From NCBI RefSeq assembly GCF_009834125.1, contig NZ_CP047146.1, forward strand, positions 8,216,501-8,280,500: a stretch of DNA of 64,000 nt, written 5' to 3'. Origin of the DNA: Streptomyces sp. GS7. GTDB taxonomy: Bacteria > Actinomycetota > Actinomycetes > Streptomycetales > Streptomycetaceae. The stretch's first letter is position 1; each line of letters starts with the position of its first letter. Shown in pieces: positions 36,933 through 45,653 of the stretch. The notes beneath the pieces are model-generated. The model was not told the origin of the DNA, ran no database searches, and saw only the letters and a program-made list of their open reading frames with translations. A program made the position numbers and the translations under genes.

Positions 36933-38000
36933 ATGTCCCGCTCCGCAGCCGCCACCAGGCACCACACCACCACGGCCGCCGCCACCGCACTCGCCGCCAC
37001 CGCGCTGCTGCTCACGGCGTGCGGCGCCGGCGACGGCCAGGGCTCCGCCGCCGGGCCCGACGGCTCCTTCGCTCCGGCCGACTGCCCGGCACAGCCCGCC
37101 GCCACCTGGCCCGCCGCCACCTGGCCCGCCCCCGCCACCGGCAGCGGCCCCCACAAGATCGCGACGGCCATGGGTGAGGTGTCGGTCCCCGCCGCCCCAC
37201 ACCGCGTCGTCGTCCTCGACACCGCCGAACTCGACTCGGCGATCACCCTCGGCGTCACCCCCGTCGGCGCCACCCGCTCCGACGTCGCCTCCGGCTTCCT
37301 CGACTACCTCCCCAAGGACAAGCTCACCGGGACAAGGAACGTCGGCAAGATCGGCGCCCCCGACCTGGAGGCGATCGCCGCCCTCAAGCCCGATCTGATC
37401 CTCACCAACAAGGTTCGCGACGGCGGGCGTTACGACCAGCTCAGCAAGATCGCACCCACCGTGATGACCGAGTCCACCGGCTATCCCTGGAAGCAGAACT
37501 TCGCCGTGCACGCCGCCGCCCTCGGCAGGATCCCGGAGGCCAGGCGGGCGGTCGCCGCGTACGCCGCGCACGCCGGGAGGGTCACCGCGGCCCTCGGCGG
37601 CCCGGCCGCGGCGAAGCGGCTGCGGACCAACGTCGTCCGCTTCGTCGAGGGCGCCGACACCCGCATCTACGGCTGCCGAAGCTACATCGGCACGGTCCTC
37701 GCCGACATCGGCACCGGCCCCACCTCCGTCGTCAACGGCTCCAAGGACGGCCTGATGGTCGAGATCAGTCCCGAGGAGATCAACAGGGCCGACGCCAACG
37801 CCCTCTTCTACGCCGCCTACGGCAGCCCGGAGAAGTCCAAGGAGGCCCAGATCACCGCCGGCCCCCTCTGGAAGAACCTCCGGGCCGTCAGGAACGGGAG
37901 GGCACAGCGCGTCGACGACCAGCTCTGGATCCAGGGCATCGGCTACACGGCGGCCGGCACGATCCTGGACGAGGTGCAGCAGAAGCTGACGAAGAAGTGA
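36933..38000 (+). CDS. iron-siderophore ABC transporter substrate-binding lipoprotein
   Basis: 355 residues. The signal peptide ends LLLTACGAGDG, giving a lipidated Cys. The mature protein shows PHRVVVLDTAELDSAITLGVTPVGAT and KIGAPDLEAIAALKPDLILTN, the FepB/BtuF-like two-lobe fold. It binds the ferric siderophore outside the cell for the upstream permeases and ATPase. The 166-base gap before it contains no gene. Confidence 0.95.
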   Translation: MSRSAAATRHHTTTAAATALAATALLLTACGAGDGQGSAAGPDGSFAPADCPAQPAATWPAATWPAPATGSGPHKIATAMGEVSVPAAPHRVVVLDTAELDSAITLGVTPVGATRSDVASGFLDYLPKDKLTGTRNVGKIGAPDLEAIAALKPDLILTNKVRDGGRYDQLSKIAPTVMTESTGYPWKQNFAVHAAALGRIPEARRAVAAYAAHAGRVTAALGGPAAAKRLRTNVVRFVEGADTRIYGCRSYIGTVLADIGTGPTSVVNGSKDGLMVEISPEEINRADANALFYAAYGSPEKSKEAQITAGPLWKNLRAVRNGRAQRVDDQLWIQGIGYTAAGTILDEVQQKLTKK

Positions 38001-38070
38001 GGGATGTGGGGGACGTGAGGGACGTGCGGGCGATGGCCTGAGACGCGGCGAGCGGCGGCACCACCCCGTG

Positions 38071-38110
38071 GCCGTCCGCCTCGGTCGGCCGCCCGGCCGA
38101 GGCGGACGGC
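38071..38110. terminator. bidirectional terminator after the iron importer operon
   Basis: A 14-bp perfect stem GCCGTCCGCCTCGG with its complement and a 12-base loop, between the convergent siderophore operon and the HAAS-like membrane protein gene. Confidence 0.8.
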
Positions 38111-38153
38111 CGGCCGAGGCCGACGGCTCGGCCGAGGCGGGCGGCCCGCCCGT

Positions 38154-39320
38154 TCACCCCGCCGTCCGCCGCATCCGCCACAGCAGGAACAGCGCGGAGG
38201 CGACCGCCGCCACCCGGACCACGCCCGGCAGCTCGGCGAACAGCTCCGGCCCCAGCCGCCCGGGGGCGATCGGATCGCCCCACCGCCCCTCGAAGCGGCC
38301 CCACGTCCACACCACCAGCCCGCCTACGACGATTCCCGGCACGCCCAGCGCCGCGAACTTCGTCTCGGTCCGGCTCAACCTCCGCGACACATACGCCAGC
38401 CCCCAGCCGCCGGCCAGCGCCAGCCACGATCCCGTCACCGCCCCGGCCACCAGCAGCAGCACGGCCAGCGTCGGTACCGGGCTGAGCCAGGCCCGCAGCG
38501 GTACCGGGCCCGCGGCCTCCCCCGCCTCCTCGGCCTCCCCGGCGTCCCCGTCCGACGCCCCCGCCGCCGCGGTGCGCCGGCGCCCCAGCGTCCGCCGCAG
38601 CAGCGCCGGCAGCATCCGCCCGCGCCCCGCGCCGCCGTCCGCCCCGTCACCGCCCGGCTCCCCCGACGCCGCCGCGCCCTCGCCGCCGCCCTCTTCGGCC
38701 TGCTCGTTCTCCGGCCGCTCCCAGACCTCCGGAACCTCGATGCCGCCGACGAACCCGGGCACGGCGTCGCCCGCCCCGTACGGCTCCGGTTCCACCCGCC
38801 ACCAGTCCGGCGGGTCCTCCTCGTCCCCCAACTCGTCCGCCCCCGCCAGATGCGGCGGCGAGGCGGCCGGCGCCGCCTCCGGGACGGCCGGCTGCGCACC
38901 CCGCTTCTTCAGAAACCCCGGCCGCCGCCCCGGCTCCGCCCTCTCCCCGTCCCCGTCTCCGTCCCGCGGCTCGGGCGACTTCCCGAGCAGCTCGCCGATC
39001 CGCTGCCGCGCCCCGGGCCGCGGCTCGGGGGCCAGATGCGGTACGAGGGGCGAGCCGGAATCCCGGGCCGCCGACGTCCCACCACCAGGCGGCGCGTCCC
39101 GGTCCCGGCTCCCGGCGGCCTTCACCACCGCCTCCGGCGTCCCCAGCCGCGCCAGCACCCGCTTCACCCCGGGCACCGAGTCGACCTTCTGCGCGTCGAT
39201 CTCGGCCCGCAGCGCGGCCACCAGCCGCATCCGGTCGCCGGACGGCAGCCCGCGCTGCTGGGCCAGGTCGCCCACCCGGCTCAGATAGTCAAAGACGAGC
39301 TGATCGCTCTCGATCCCCAC
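38154..39320 (-). CDS. HAAS-like membrane protein with long acidic linker
   Basis: 388 residues from GTG 39320, with AGGGGAT five bases upstream. The first 80 residues (SDQLVFDYLSRVGDLAQQRGLPSGDRMRLVAALRAEID...) resemble the HAAS/permease-prefix domain found in sporulation-linked membrane proteins. A disordered, acidic Pro/Glu-rich stretch of about 170 residues follows, then a C-terminal block of four to five membrane helices starting near SPVPTLAVLLLVAGAVTG. Function unknown. Confidence 0.75.
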   Translation of the reverse strand: MGIESDQLVFDYLSRVGDLAQQRGLPSGDRMRLVAALRAEIDAQKVDSVPGVKRVLARLGTPEAVVKAAGSRDRDAPPGGGTSAARDSGSPLVPHLAPEPRPGARQRIGELLGKSPEPRDGDGDGERAEPGRRPGFLKKRGAQPAVPEAAPAASPPHLAGADELGDEEDPPDWWRVEPEPYGAGDAVPGFVGGIEVPEVWERPENEQAEEGGGEGAAASGEPGGDGADGGAGRGRMLPALLRRTLGRRRTAAAGASDGDAGEAEEAGEAAGPVPLRAWLSPVPTLAVLLLVAGAVTGSWLALAGGWGLAYVSRRLSRTETKFAALGVPGIVVGGLVVWTWGRFEGRWGDPIAPGRLGPELFAELPGVVRVAAVASALFLLWRMRRTAG

Positions 39321-39704
39321 GAAATCCCCTGCGACGTGCGCTGGTTGCTGCCCCGGCTGCCCCGACGGTACTCCCTCGGCCCGCACCGGCACCGCGGCTC
39401 ACGCGCGCGGCGACGTACCGCGGCGTACCGAAGCGTGCCGCGGGTGCCGAAGCGAACCTGGACGCGCCGCGGGCGTGGTCCGACACCGCCTACGGAAGCG
39501 TTCCGGCACCGCCTACGGAAGCGTTCCCGCACCGCGTACCGAGACGGCCCGCAACCGCGTACGGACACGGCCCGGCACCGCCCGCGGAAGCGAGCCGGGC
39601 GGCGCGGCACGGACCGGGCGCGCCGCCGCCCCGGCCCCCGGCCACCGAGACCGCACCCGCAGCATGCTCCCCCCACCTCCGCCCGCCCGGCTAACGTAAG
39701 ACGA
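39321..39704. other. divergent intergenic region with short direct repeats
   Basis: 384 bases between two outward-facing genes. GCCTACGGAAGCGTTCC occurs twice around 39488-39530, each preceded by a CACC, and further related CCGCGTACGGA-type copies follow. A CTAACGTAA-like -10 region precedes the helicase-associated gene. No open frame with a ribosome binding site is present. Confidence 0.45.
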
Positions 39705-42224
39705 ATGACCACCCCATCCCCCCGCACCCTCGCCGAGGAGCTGCGGAACCGCTCCGACAGCGGGCTCGCCGGTCTGCTGCGGTCCCGGCCCGACCTGCTG
39801 AATCCGGTGCCCGGCGACCTGACGCAGCTGGCGACCCGGGCCGGGACGCGGGCCTCGGTGGTGCGGGCCGTGGAACGGCTGGACACCTTCGCGCTGCAGA
39901 CCGCGGAGGCCCTGGCGGTGGCGCCCGACCCGTGCCCGTACGCGGCACTCGCGGCGCTGATGGCGGGCGACGCCGGGGATGCGGCGGTGGCCGCCGAGCT
40001 GCCGCGGGCGGTGGCGGCGCTGCGTGCGCAGGCGCTGGTGTGGGGTCCGGACGACCGGCTGCGGCTGGTGCGTACGGCGCGCGAGCTGCTGACGCCGAGC
40101 GCCGCGCACCCCTCGCCGACCGGTCTGGGGCCGACCGTCGCGGAGGCCACGGCCGGGATGTCACCGGGCCGGATCCAGGAAATCATCGTCGCGGCCGGGC
40201 TGCCCGCCACCCACGACCCGGTCTCCGCGGTGGCCGCGCTCACCGCCCTCTTCGCCGACCGCGCCCGGATGACCGCGCTGCTGGACACCGCGCCCGCCGA
40301 GTCCGTCGCCGTCCTGGACAAGCTGCTGTGGGGCCCGCCGTACGGGGCGGTCACCGACCGGCCGGCCGCCCATCTGCGATGGCTGCTGGACCGCGGCCTG
40401 CTCCTTCCGGCGGGCGCCCGCAACGTGGTGCTGCCCCGGGAGGCCGCTCTCCACCTGCGCGCCGGGCGCGCGCACCGCGTCCCCGAACCGCAGCCGCCGG
40501 TCCTCGCCCCGGTCACCGAACGCGATCCACAGCTTGTGGACAACGCGGCGGCGAGCCAGGCGTTCACGGCGCTGGCGACCGTCGAGGAGCTGCTGAAGGA
40601 ATGGGACCTCGGCGGCCCGCCCGTACTACGCGCCGGCGGCATGAGCGTCCGCGACCTCAAGCGGACCGCCGTCGCCCTCGACACCACCGAGCGGCTCGCC
40701 GCCTTCTGGCTCGAACTCGCCTACGCGGCCGGGCTGATCGCCTCCGACGGCGAGGCCGACGAGCGCTACGCCGCCACCCCGGCCGCCGAGGACTGGCTCC
40801 AGCTGCCCGACCACGAGCGCTGGGCGGTGCTGGCCGCCGCCTGGCTGCCCGCGACCCGTACGCCGGGCGTGGTCGGCACCGCCGACCCGAAGGGCCGCGC
40901 GCTGGCCGCCCTCGGCCCGCACCTGGACCGCTCCCCGGCCCCGGAGGTCCGGCGCCGCGCGCTGACCCTGCTGGCCGCGCTCCCGCCCGGCGCCTCCGTA
41001 CCGCCGGCGGCGATCCTCTCCCGGCTCCGCTGGGAGCGGCCGCTGCGCGGCGCCGCGGCGGCACCGGGCGCCGGAGGACCCGCCGCCCCAGAGGCCGCGA
41101 CCGCCCCCGCACCCGTCGAGGACCTGCGCTCCCGCCTCGCCCAATGGACGCTCACCGAGGCCGAGTTGCTGGGCATCACCGGACGCGGCGCACTCTCCGC
41201 CCACGGCCGCACCCTCCTCGGCACCGGCCCGGACGCCGAGACCGACCCGGACACCGGAACCGTCCCGCACGCGGCCCATGCCACCGCCCGCGCCGCCGCC
41301 CTCCTCTTCCCCCTCCTCCCCGAACCCCTCGACCACGTCCTCCTCCAGGCCGACCTGACCGCCGTCGCCCCCGGCCCGCTGCGCCGCCCGCTCGCCGAGG
41401 CGCTCGGGGTGCTCGCCGACGTCGAGTCCAAGGGCGGCGCCACGGTGTACCGCTTCACCCCCGCCTCCGTACGCCGCGCCCTGGACGCCGGCCGCTCCGC
41501 CGCCGACCTCCAGGAATTCCTCACCACCCACTCCCGCACCCCCGTACCCCAGCCGCTCGCGTACCTCGTCGACGACGTGGCCCGCAAACACGGCCGGTTG
41601 CGGATCGGCGCGGCCACCGCCTACGTCCGCTGCGACGACGACGCGCTGCTCGCCGAGATCCTCGCCGACCGCCGCGCCGCCGCCCTGCGCCTGCGCCGCC
41701 TCGCCCCGACCGTGCTCGCCGCCCAGACCTCCCCCGACCAACTCCTCGACGGCCTGCGGGCGATGGGCTACGCCCCGGCCGCCGAGTCCGCCGCCGGCGA
41801 CGTCCTGATCGCCCGCGCCGACTCGTACCGCACCCCGCCCCGCACGGCCCCCGCCCCGGTCCCCGAGGGCCCGCCGTCCCCCGACCGCACCCTCCTCGAA
41901 GCGGCGGTACGCGCCATCCGCGCGGGCGACCTCGCCGCCACCGCCGAACGCAGACCGGTACCCGCCGCCCCATCGGCCCCGGGCGCCCTGCCGCGCACCA
42001 CCTCCGCCGAAACCCTCGCCACCATGCAGGCCGCGGTCCTCACCAGCTCCCCCGTCTGGATCGGCTACGTCAACGCCGACGGCGCCGCCAGCCAGCGCGT
42101 CATCGCCCCCGTACGCGTCGAAGGCGGTTTCGTCACCGCCTACGACCACACCTCCGACGAGGTCCGCACCTACGCCCTCCACCGCATCACCGGCGTCTCG
42201 GAACTGGCCGACGACTCGGTCTGA
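39705..42224 (+). CDS. helicase-associated (XPB_DRD-like) protein with C-terminal WYL-type domain
   Basis: 839 residues from ATG 39705. The N-terminus (LAEELRNRSDSGLAGLLRSRPDLLNPVPGDLTQLATRAG) and the central part with LFPLLPEPLDHVLLQADLTAVAPGPL match the Helicase_C_3 domain found in proteins encoded beside XPB in actinobacteria. The end, TSSPVWIGYVNADGAASQRVIAPVRVEGGFVTAYD, is a WYL-like ligand-binding fold. In related genomes XPB follows directly; here a 9-kb element separates them. It is expected to act with XPB in DNA repair. Confidence 0.88.
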   Translation: MTTPSPRTLAEELRNRSDSGLAGLLRSRPDLLNPVPGDLTQLATRAGTRASVVRAVERLDTFALQTAEALAVAPDPCPYAALAALMAGDAGDAAVAAELPRAVAALRAQALVWGPDDRLRLVRTARELLTPSAAHPSPTGLGPTVAEATAGMSPGRIQEIIVAAGLPATHDPVSAVAALTALFADRARMTALLDTAPAESVAVLDKLLWGPPYGAVTDRPAAHLRWLLDRGLLLPAGARNVVLPREAALHLRAGRAHRVPEPQPPVLAPVTERDPQLVDNAAASQAFTALATVEELLKEWDLGGPPVLRAGGMSVRDLKRTAVALDTTERLAAFWLELAYAAGLIASDGEADERYAATPAAEDWLQLPDHERWAVLAAAWLPATRTPGVVGTADPKGRALAALGPHLDRSPAPEVRRRALTLLAALPPGASVPPAAILSRLRWERPLRGAAAAPGAGGPAAPEAATAPAPVEDLRSRLAQWTLTEAELLGITGRGALSAHGRTLLGTGPDAETDPDTGTVPHAAHATARAAALLFPLLPEPLDHVLLQADLTAVAPGPLRRPLAEALGVLADVESKGGATVYRFTPASVRRALDAGRSAADLQEFLTTHSRTPVPQPLAYLVDDVARKHGRLRIGAATAYVRCDDDALLAEILADRRAAALRLRRLAPTVLAAQTSPDQLLDGLRAMGYAPAAESAAGDVLIARADSYRTPPRTAPAPVPEGPPSPDRTLLEAAVRAIRAGDLAATAERRPVPAAPSAPGALPRTTSAETLATMQAAVLTSSPVWIGYVNADGAASQRVIAPVRVEGGFVTAYDHTSDEVRTYALHRITGVSELADDSV

Positions 42225-42690
42225 TCGCCGGGGGGAGGTGCCGCCCTCCTCGCCCTCGTCGATCTCCTCGCCCTCGTCGGTCTCCTCAATCTCCTCAATC
42301 TCCTGGACCTCGTCGATCTCCCCGATCTCCGCTGTCTCTTCGATCTTCGCGGTCTCCTGGGCGGAGCCGATTCCCCGAACCGATTCCCCGAACCGATTCC
42401 GAGAGCCGATTCCCGGAGCCGGGTCCACGAGGGAGTCTGGAGAGGGAGTCTGGAGAGGGAGCCTGGAGGAGGAGGGGCCCGGCCAGGAACCCTGAAGGCA
42501 CCCTGAAGGCGGCGCCCGCACGGATCCCGAAGGCGCTCACTGCTCTCGCCGCACCGGCCCGCCGTATCGGTGCGATGCGGCACACTGGACGTTTGGCCGT
42601 ACCCACGGCTCCCCCGGCTCCGCGGTTCCCGGAGCCGGCACCGGCGGCCGACCGCCGGCAAGCGACACCGGAAAGCGAAAGGCGAGGCGC
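42225..42690. repeat. degenerate tandem repeats before the old XPB start
   Basis: A gene-free stretch of 466 bases. From 42236 to about 42350 it is built from variants of CTCGTCGATCTC and CTCAATCTC, then from CCGATTCCCCGAA repeats (42363-42410) and GAGGGAGTCTGGA repeats (42427-42465). It is low-complexity on both strands with no start/ribosome-binding pair. The native XPB promoter should lie at its downstream end, around 42550-42680. Confidence 0.6.
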
Positions 42691-42759
42691 GTGAACGGAC
42701 CTCTCATCGTCCATGCGAACAAGTGTGTTGCACATACTATCCCTGAGCTTCGCCAGTAG
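42691..42759 (+). pseudogene. XPB 5' remnant cut off by the integrated element
   Basis: GTG 42691, with a GGCGAGG ribosome binding site, reads VNGPLIV and then leaves the XPB sequence at ATCGTCCA, continuing HANKCVAHTIPELRQ to a stop after 22 codons. Actinobacterial XPB proteins, as I recall them, start MNGPLIVQSDKTLLLEVDH. The QSDKT continuation is found 9 kb away at 51768. This is therefore the original start of XPB, separated from its body. Confidence 0.85.
42703..42737 (+). mobile_element. attL: chromosome-element junction in XPB
   Basis: The shared core ATCGTCCA is at 42706-42713. To its left is XPB coding sequence. To its right is the element's arm CAAG-N7-CACATAC at 42720-42737, the mirror image of the arm at the other end (51744-51761). 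Confidence 0.8.
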
Positions 42760-42858
42760 CAGCCCTTCCTGCGGACGAGCGGCAGAAGCCCCGCCCGCAC
42801 GCCATGGGACAACGCACGAACGGGGCCGGTTCAGCCCCCAACAGCTGCTATCAGGGGC

Positions 42859-43047
42859 CTACTTGCCGTCGCCTCCCTGCGGGGCGGGATCGCGGGGCGC
42901 CTCTGGGGGCATGGGCCCGCCATCATGCTTCCCGCCGTCCGCTGCGGCGACGACCGCCAGGTCCCGGGGGTGCCGGAACGGGATGCCGCGCCAGCCATCG
43001 GCGTCGGGCGTGCGCGTCTTGTACGTCTCGACTACTACAGCGCTCAT
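42859..43047 (-). CDS. 62-residue hypothetical protein of the regulatory operon
   Basis: It starts MSAVVVETYKTRTPDADGW, continues GIPFRHPRDLAVVAAADGG and ends in a Pro/Gly-rich tail. The ribosome binding site GAGGAGG seven bases upstream is the best in this part of the element, and the start overlaps the preceding stop (ATGA). It is the last gene before attL. I do not recognise the family. Confidence 0.65.
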   Translation of the reverse strand: MSAVVVETYKTRTPDADGWRGIPFRHPRDLAVVAAADGGKHDGGPMPPEAPRDPAPQGGDGK

Positions 43048-43265
43048 CTATCAACCTCCTCTTTCATGAGGGGCCGTGCCGCCGTACCGTCGATGGCACG
43101 GCCCGAAGGTCCGCAGGTTCCTGCGGTTGGGTCACCCGCCCCGGCTGCTCGACTGTCCAGGTTCCGCCGCCGGGGTGGGAGTCTCATGCGCCGGTCATCT
43201 GGGCGCACGCGTGGCGGACTCACATCCCATGCGGTTCCTCCGTCATCGCAGGTCCGTGTCGGCAC
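43044..43265 (-). CDS. small hypothetical protein, coupled to the following gene
   Basis: About 73 residues from GTG 43265, reading VPTRTCDDGGTAWDVSPPRV, an Arg-rich middle and ending MKEEVDR. Its stop overlaps the next ATG, and its last codons contain that gene's ribosome binding site, which supports translation. The start is uncertain. No family recognised. Confidence 0.4.
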   Translation of the reverse strand: MPTRTCDDGGTAWDVSPPRVRPDDRRMRLPPRRRNLDSRAAGAGDPTAGTCGPSGRAIDGTAARPLMKEEVDR

Positions 43266-43270
43266 AGCAC

Positions 43271-43510
43271 CTACTGACGCTCCTTGGACCGGCAGATCGA
43301 GCAGGGGAAGGGGCACGGTGGCACCTTCACCCCCATAGGCAGGAAGACGACCCCAGAGTCCGTACCCAGCCGCCCGCCACGTTCCGTCCGCCGTTCCGGA
43401 GAGTCACGATTCGGCGACTCCGTCGCTTCGGTGACCGTCCTGGTCACCGGCACCCCCGGTCGCATTGCCTGACCTCGGCTATGACGGTCCTGTCCGGTCT
43501 GGCTTCGCAT
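43271..43510 (-). CDS. small Cys-containing hypothetical protein
   Basis: 79 residues from ATG 43510, six bases after the previous gene's stop. The N-terminal part is Arg/Thr-rich; the C-terminus reads VPPCPFPCSICRSKE, three cysteines in a pattern that could bind zinc. Third-position GC is about 75 percent, compatible with coding. No good ribosome binding site; coupling is assumed. Confidence 0.4.
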   Translation of the reverse strand: MRSQTGQDRHSRGQAMRPGVPVTRTVTEATESPNRDSPERRTERGGRLGTDSGVVFLPMGVKVPPCPFPCSICRSKERQ

Positions 43511-43515
43511 GACCG

Positions 43516-43725
43516 CTACTTCAGGCAGTCGCTGGCGTGCCGGTAGAGCACGATCGGCGGCCCGGAGGCACGTTCCAGGCTTCCTCGGCGCGCCACCTCA
43601 AGGGGTTTGATCTCCTTCAGACATGCCGCACACCGCGAACCGGCAGGCACGTATGTGAAGTACTCCCACGTATCGGATTCGGCTCTCGCAGGCACTCTTC
43701 CTCCCCGGCTGGATTCAGGAGACAT
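43516..43725 (-). CDS. small zinc-ribbon-like protein
   Basis: 69 residues. EYFTYVPAGSRCAACLKEI near the middle and RHASDCLK at the end give a CxxC...HxxxxC arrangement suited to one zinc ion. It lies 28 bases downstream of the XRE regulator on the same strand, so it is probably part of that transcript. Function unknown. Confidence 0.6.
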   Translation of the reverse strand: MSPESSRGGRVPARAESDTWEYFTYVPAGSRCAACLKEIKPLEVARRGSLERASGPPIVLYRHASDCLK

Positions 43726-43753
43726 CCATGGTTCTTCGGGGAGTTGGATTTAC

Positions 43754-44587
43754 CTAGCCTGTTTCCTGTTCCCTCAAGAGTTCGTCCCGGATGCCCTCAG
43801 CCATGGCCCTCATGGCCTCGCCGGAAACAGCTCGTTCCGCGAATCCATCGAACTTGGCTACGTACAAGGCAACGTCTCTGGGATCGGTCACCGTCACGTC
43901 GGCATGCACCGTCTCCACCGACACGGCCCGGTCGTCCCTGATCACGAAGGCGTGGTTGGGGATGTCGTGCTTGGGGCCGGCGAGAGGTACCACCCGAATG
44001 TCGATATTGGGCAGCCGGGACAGGGTGATGAGCCGGTCTATCTGCCCAGCCATAACCAGAGGCGGGGTGATCAGCCACCGGAGCACTGGTTCTGTGACTA
44101 CGAAACGGAGGGTTTTGTCCATGTCGTACAGGACTTCCTGCCGTTCTAGCCGGGCGCTGATCGTCCGCCGCACCGTCTCCTCACCCAGGTCTTCATGCCG
44201 GGCCAGGACGGCTCGCATGTACTCCGGGGTCTGGAGCAAGCCGGGCACAAGGGCAGGCTGGAAGAGACGCAGGAGGGTCATGCGGCCTTCGATGGCGTGC
44301 AGTTGCTTCTGCGCCTTGTGCAGCCCTGCACGCTGGATCAGACGCCACGCGGTGGCTTCGGTGGCTACCGCTCGCGCGGCCTCCATATACTCCGTCTTCA
44401 CCCCGTCCGAGACGCCGATTGCAGTCAGGATGCGATCCACGTCGTCGGCGCTCGGGGCGAGCTTGCCAGTTTCGATCTTGCTGAGTTTGCTGGCGGACAT
44501 GACGGCGCTGCGGGCTACCGCCTTGGCCTCCTTGCCAGAGGCTTGCCGCAGTACCCGCAGCGCTACACCCAACTCCGAGCGGTTCAC
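43754..44587 (-). CDS. XRE-family regulator with DUF5753
   Basis: 277 residues from GTG 44587, which overlaps the DUF6879 stop (GTGA); GTG 44605 is an alternative. The HTH is LGVALRVLRQASGKEAKAVARSAVMSASKLSKIETGK. DUF5753 spans about residues 90-270 (FQPALVPGLLQTPEYMRAVLARH, TEPVLRWLITPPLVMAGQIDRL, NIDIRVVPLAG). It is an intact counterpart of the broken gene at 1080-1500. Inside the element it probably governs the regulatory operon, possibly as an immunity-type repressor. Confidence 0.92.
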   Translation of the reverse strand: MNRSELGVALRVLRQASGKEAKAVARSAVMSASKLSKIETGKLAPSADDVDRILTAIGVSDGVKTEYMEAARAVATEATAWRLIQRAGLHKAQKQLHAIEGRMTLLRLFQPALVPGLLQTPEYMRAVLARHEDLGEETVRRTISARLERQEVLYDMDKTLRFVVTEPVLRWLITPPLVMAGQIDRLITLSRLPNIDIRVVPLAGPKHDIPNHAFVIRDDRAVSVETVHADVTVTDPRDVALYVAKFDGFAERAVSGEAMRAMAEGIRDELLREQETG

Positions 44588-45108
44588 GTGCCGTGTTCTG
44601 CCCACCAGTCCGCGAATGGCACCGCATGCGCAAGCGCCGCGTCCCGGTAGGCGGCGTACTCAGCGCCTCGGTCATCGGGCAGTACGTCAGCTCCGAGGAA
44701 CTTTCCCTCCGGGCTGTAGGCCATCGGTGCGGCCGTGACCGAGTCGAACAGCCAGAAATCTCCCACGGCAGGTAGCGGGTTGAGGTGATCTGTGACGTCG
44801 AGGATGAAGAACTCTTCCCCCGCCGTCGCGTTCGTAAAGTAACCCCACCCAAGTTCGAACCGCAGGTATGGGGTAAGGGGACGCATCAGGATGTGGACGC
44901 GGTACATCCGTCGTCCGGCGTCCACATGTTCCTTGATCTCGTCCAGCCAGTCGGCGTTGTAGCCGTCGGGTCGGTCCTGGCCGGCCAAGAAGGCTTGGTA
45001 CGCATCGACGTTGCCCGACTGGCTGTAGTCGTCCAGGGTCTCCAGCCGAAACGCTTCGCGCTCGAAGGCGTCGAAGAGACTACCCAGAGTCCTAGATGAG
45101 GTTGTCAC
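44584..45108 (-). CDS. DUF6879 family protein
   Basis: 174 residues from GTG 45108, with AAGG six bases upstream. It contains FEREAFRLETLDDYSQSGNVDAYQAFLAGQ, RRMYRVHILMRPLTPYLRFELGWGYFTNATAGEEFFILD and WLFDSVTAAPMAYSPEGKF, the pattern of DUF6879. These proteins are regularly coupled to XRE/DUF5753 genes in Streptomyces, as here (4-base overlap). Biochemical role unknown. Confidence 0.85.
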   Translation of the reverse strand: MTTSSRTLGSLFDAFEREAFRLETLDDYSQSGNVDAYQAFLAGQDRPDGYNADWLDEIKEHVDAGRRMYRVHILMRPLTPYLRFELGWGYFTNATAGEEFFILDVTDHLNPLPAVGDFWLFDSVTAAPMAYSPEGKFLGADVLPDDRGAEYAAYRDAALAHAVPFADWWAEHGT

Positions 45109-45283
45109 GGATGGCCTTCTGGATCAGTTCGAGCGGAATCTCGACCAAGGTTTCGTGAGCGGGAATCCGGAGCCCGTGATCGGCCGGAGTCTCGCCCTGT
45201 ACCAGGAGGGTGCCCCGGTCCGTCTTGTAGATCGTGGGGCAGTCCTTCTTGTCGCATGACGTCGCGAGCATGGTGACTTCCAC
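45092..45283 (-). CDS. 63-residue hypothetical protein at the head of the XRE operon
   Basis: GTG 45283 with AAGGGA six bases upstream. It reads VEVTMLATSCDKKDCPTIYKTDRGTLLVQGE and ends in an amphipathic helix IPLELIQKAIRDNLI. The C-x-x-x-x-C pair near the start and the 17-base overlap with DUF6879 are notable. Similar short proteins precede DUF6879 in other Streptomyces loci (family recollection). Confidence 0.7.
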   Translation of the reverse strand: MEVTMLATSCDKKDCPTIYKTDRGTLLVQGETPADHGLRIPAHETLVEIPLELIQKAIRDNLI

Positions 45284-45335
45284 GGCCGTCCCTTTCTCGT
45301 AGTCCCGGTTCCTGTTCGATCGTTCCGGCGGGGCC

Positions 45336-45653
45336 TCATGTGTGGCAAGGGGGCAGAGTTGCAGGAACGGGAAACCGGGGCTGAGCGCGCCTGCTCGGGA
45401 AGGGAGCATCGACGGGGCGAACGCCAACAACGGACGTCGATAGCCCCGCCGCAAGCCAGTCCGACTGCTCGTAGAACTGGGCCTGGCCGGAGTCCTTCAG
45501 CGACTGGAACCACTGCTTCGCAATGGGGTGCCAGGAGCCGTCCGCCCGGGGAACGGTCGGGGCCTTTCCTGCCTCCGCCTTCACCAGAGCCGGCCCGTCC
45601 GGCTCGTTGCGCCTCCGTCGCTGGTCTGAACGTTTCGGGACTGGGCCCGGCAT
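45336..45653 (-). pseudogene. truncated small-terminase-like phage gene
   Basis: The first about 70 codons (MPGPVPKRSDQRRRRNEPDG, PRADGSWHPIAKQWFQSLKDSGQ, QFYEQSDWLAAG) resemble actinophage small terminase subunits. After the QSDW helix the similarity stops and the frame runs into Pro/Arg-rich residues ending at 45336. A normal subunit would be about 130-150 residues with a C-terminal portal-interacting region, so the gene looks truncated by a rearrangement. No large terminase follows. Confidence 0.5.

Noticed and set aside
42236..42465. Glu/Arg-rich frames through the tandem repeats before XPB as a coding gene
   Set aside because: All frames are repetitive with no start/ribosome-binding pair; the stretch is best seen as degenerate tandem repeat DNA.
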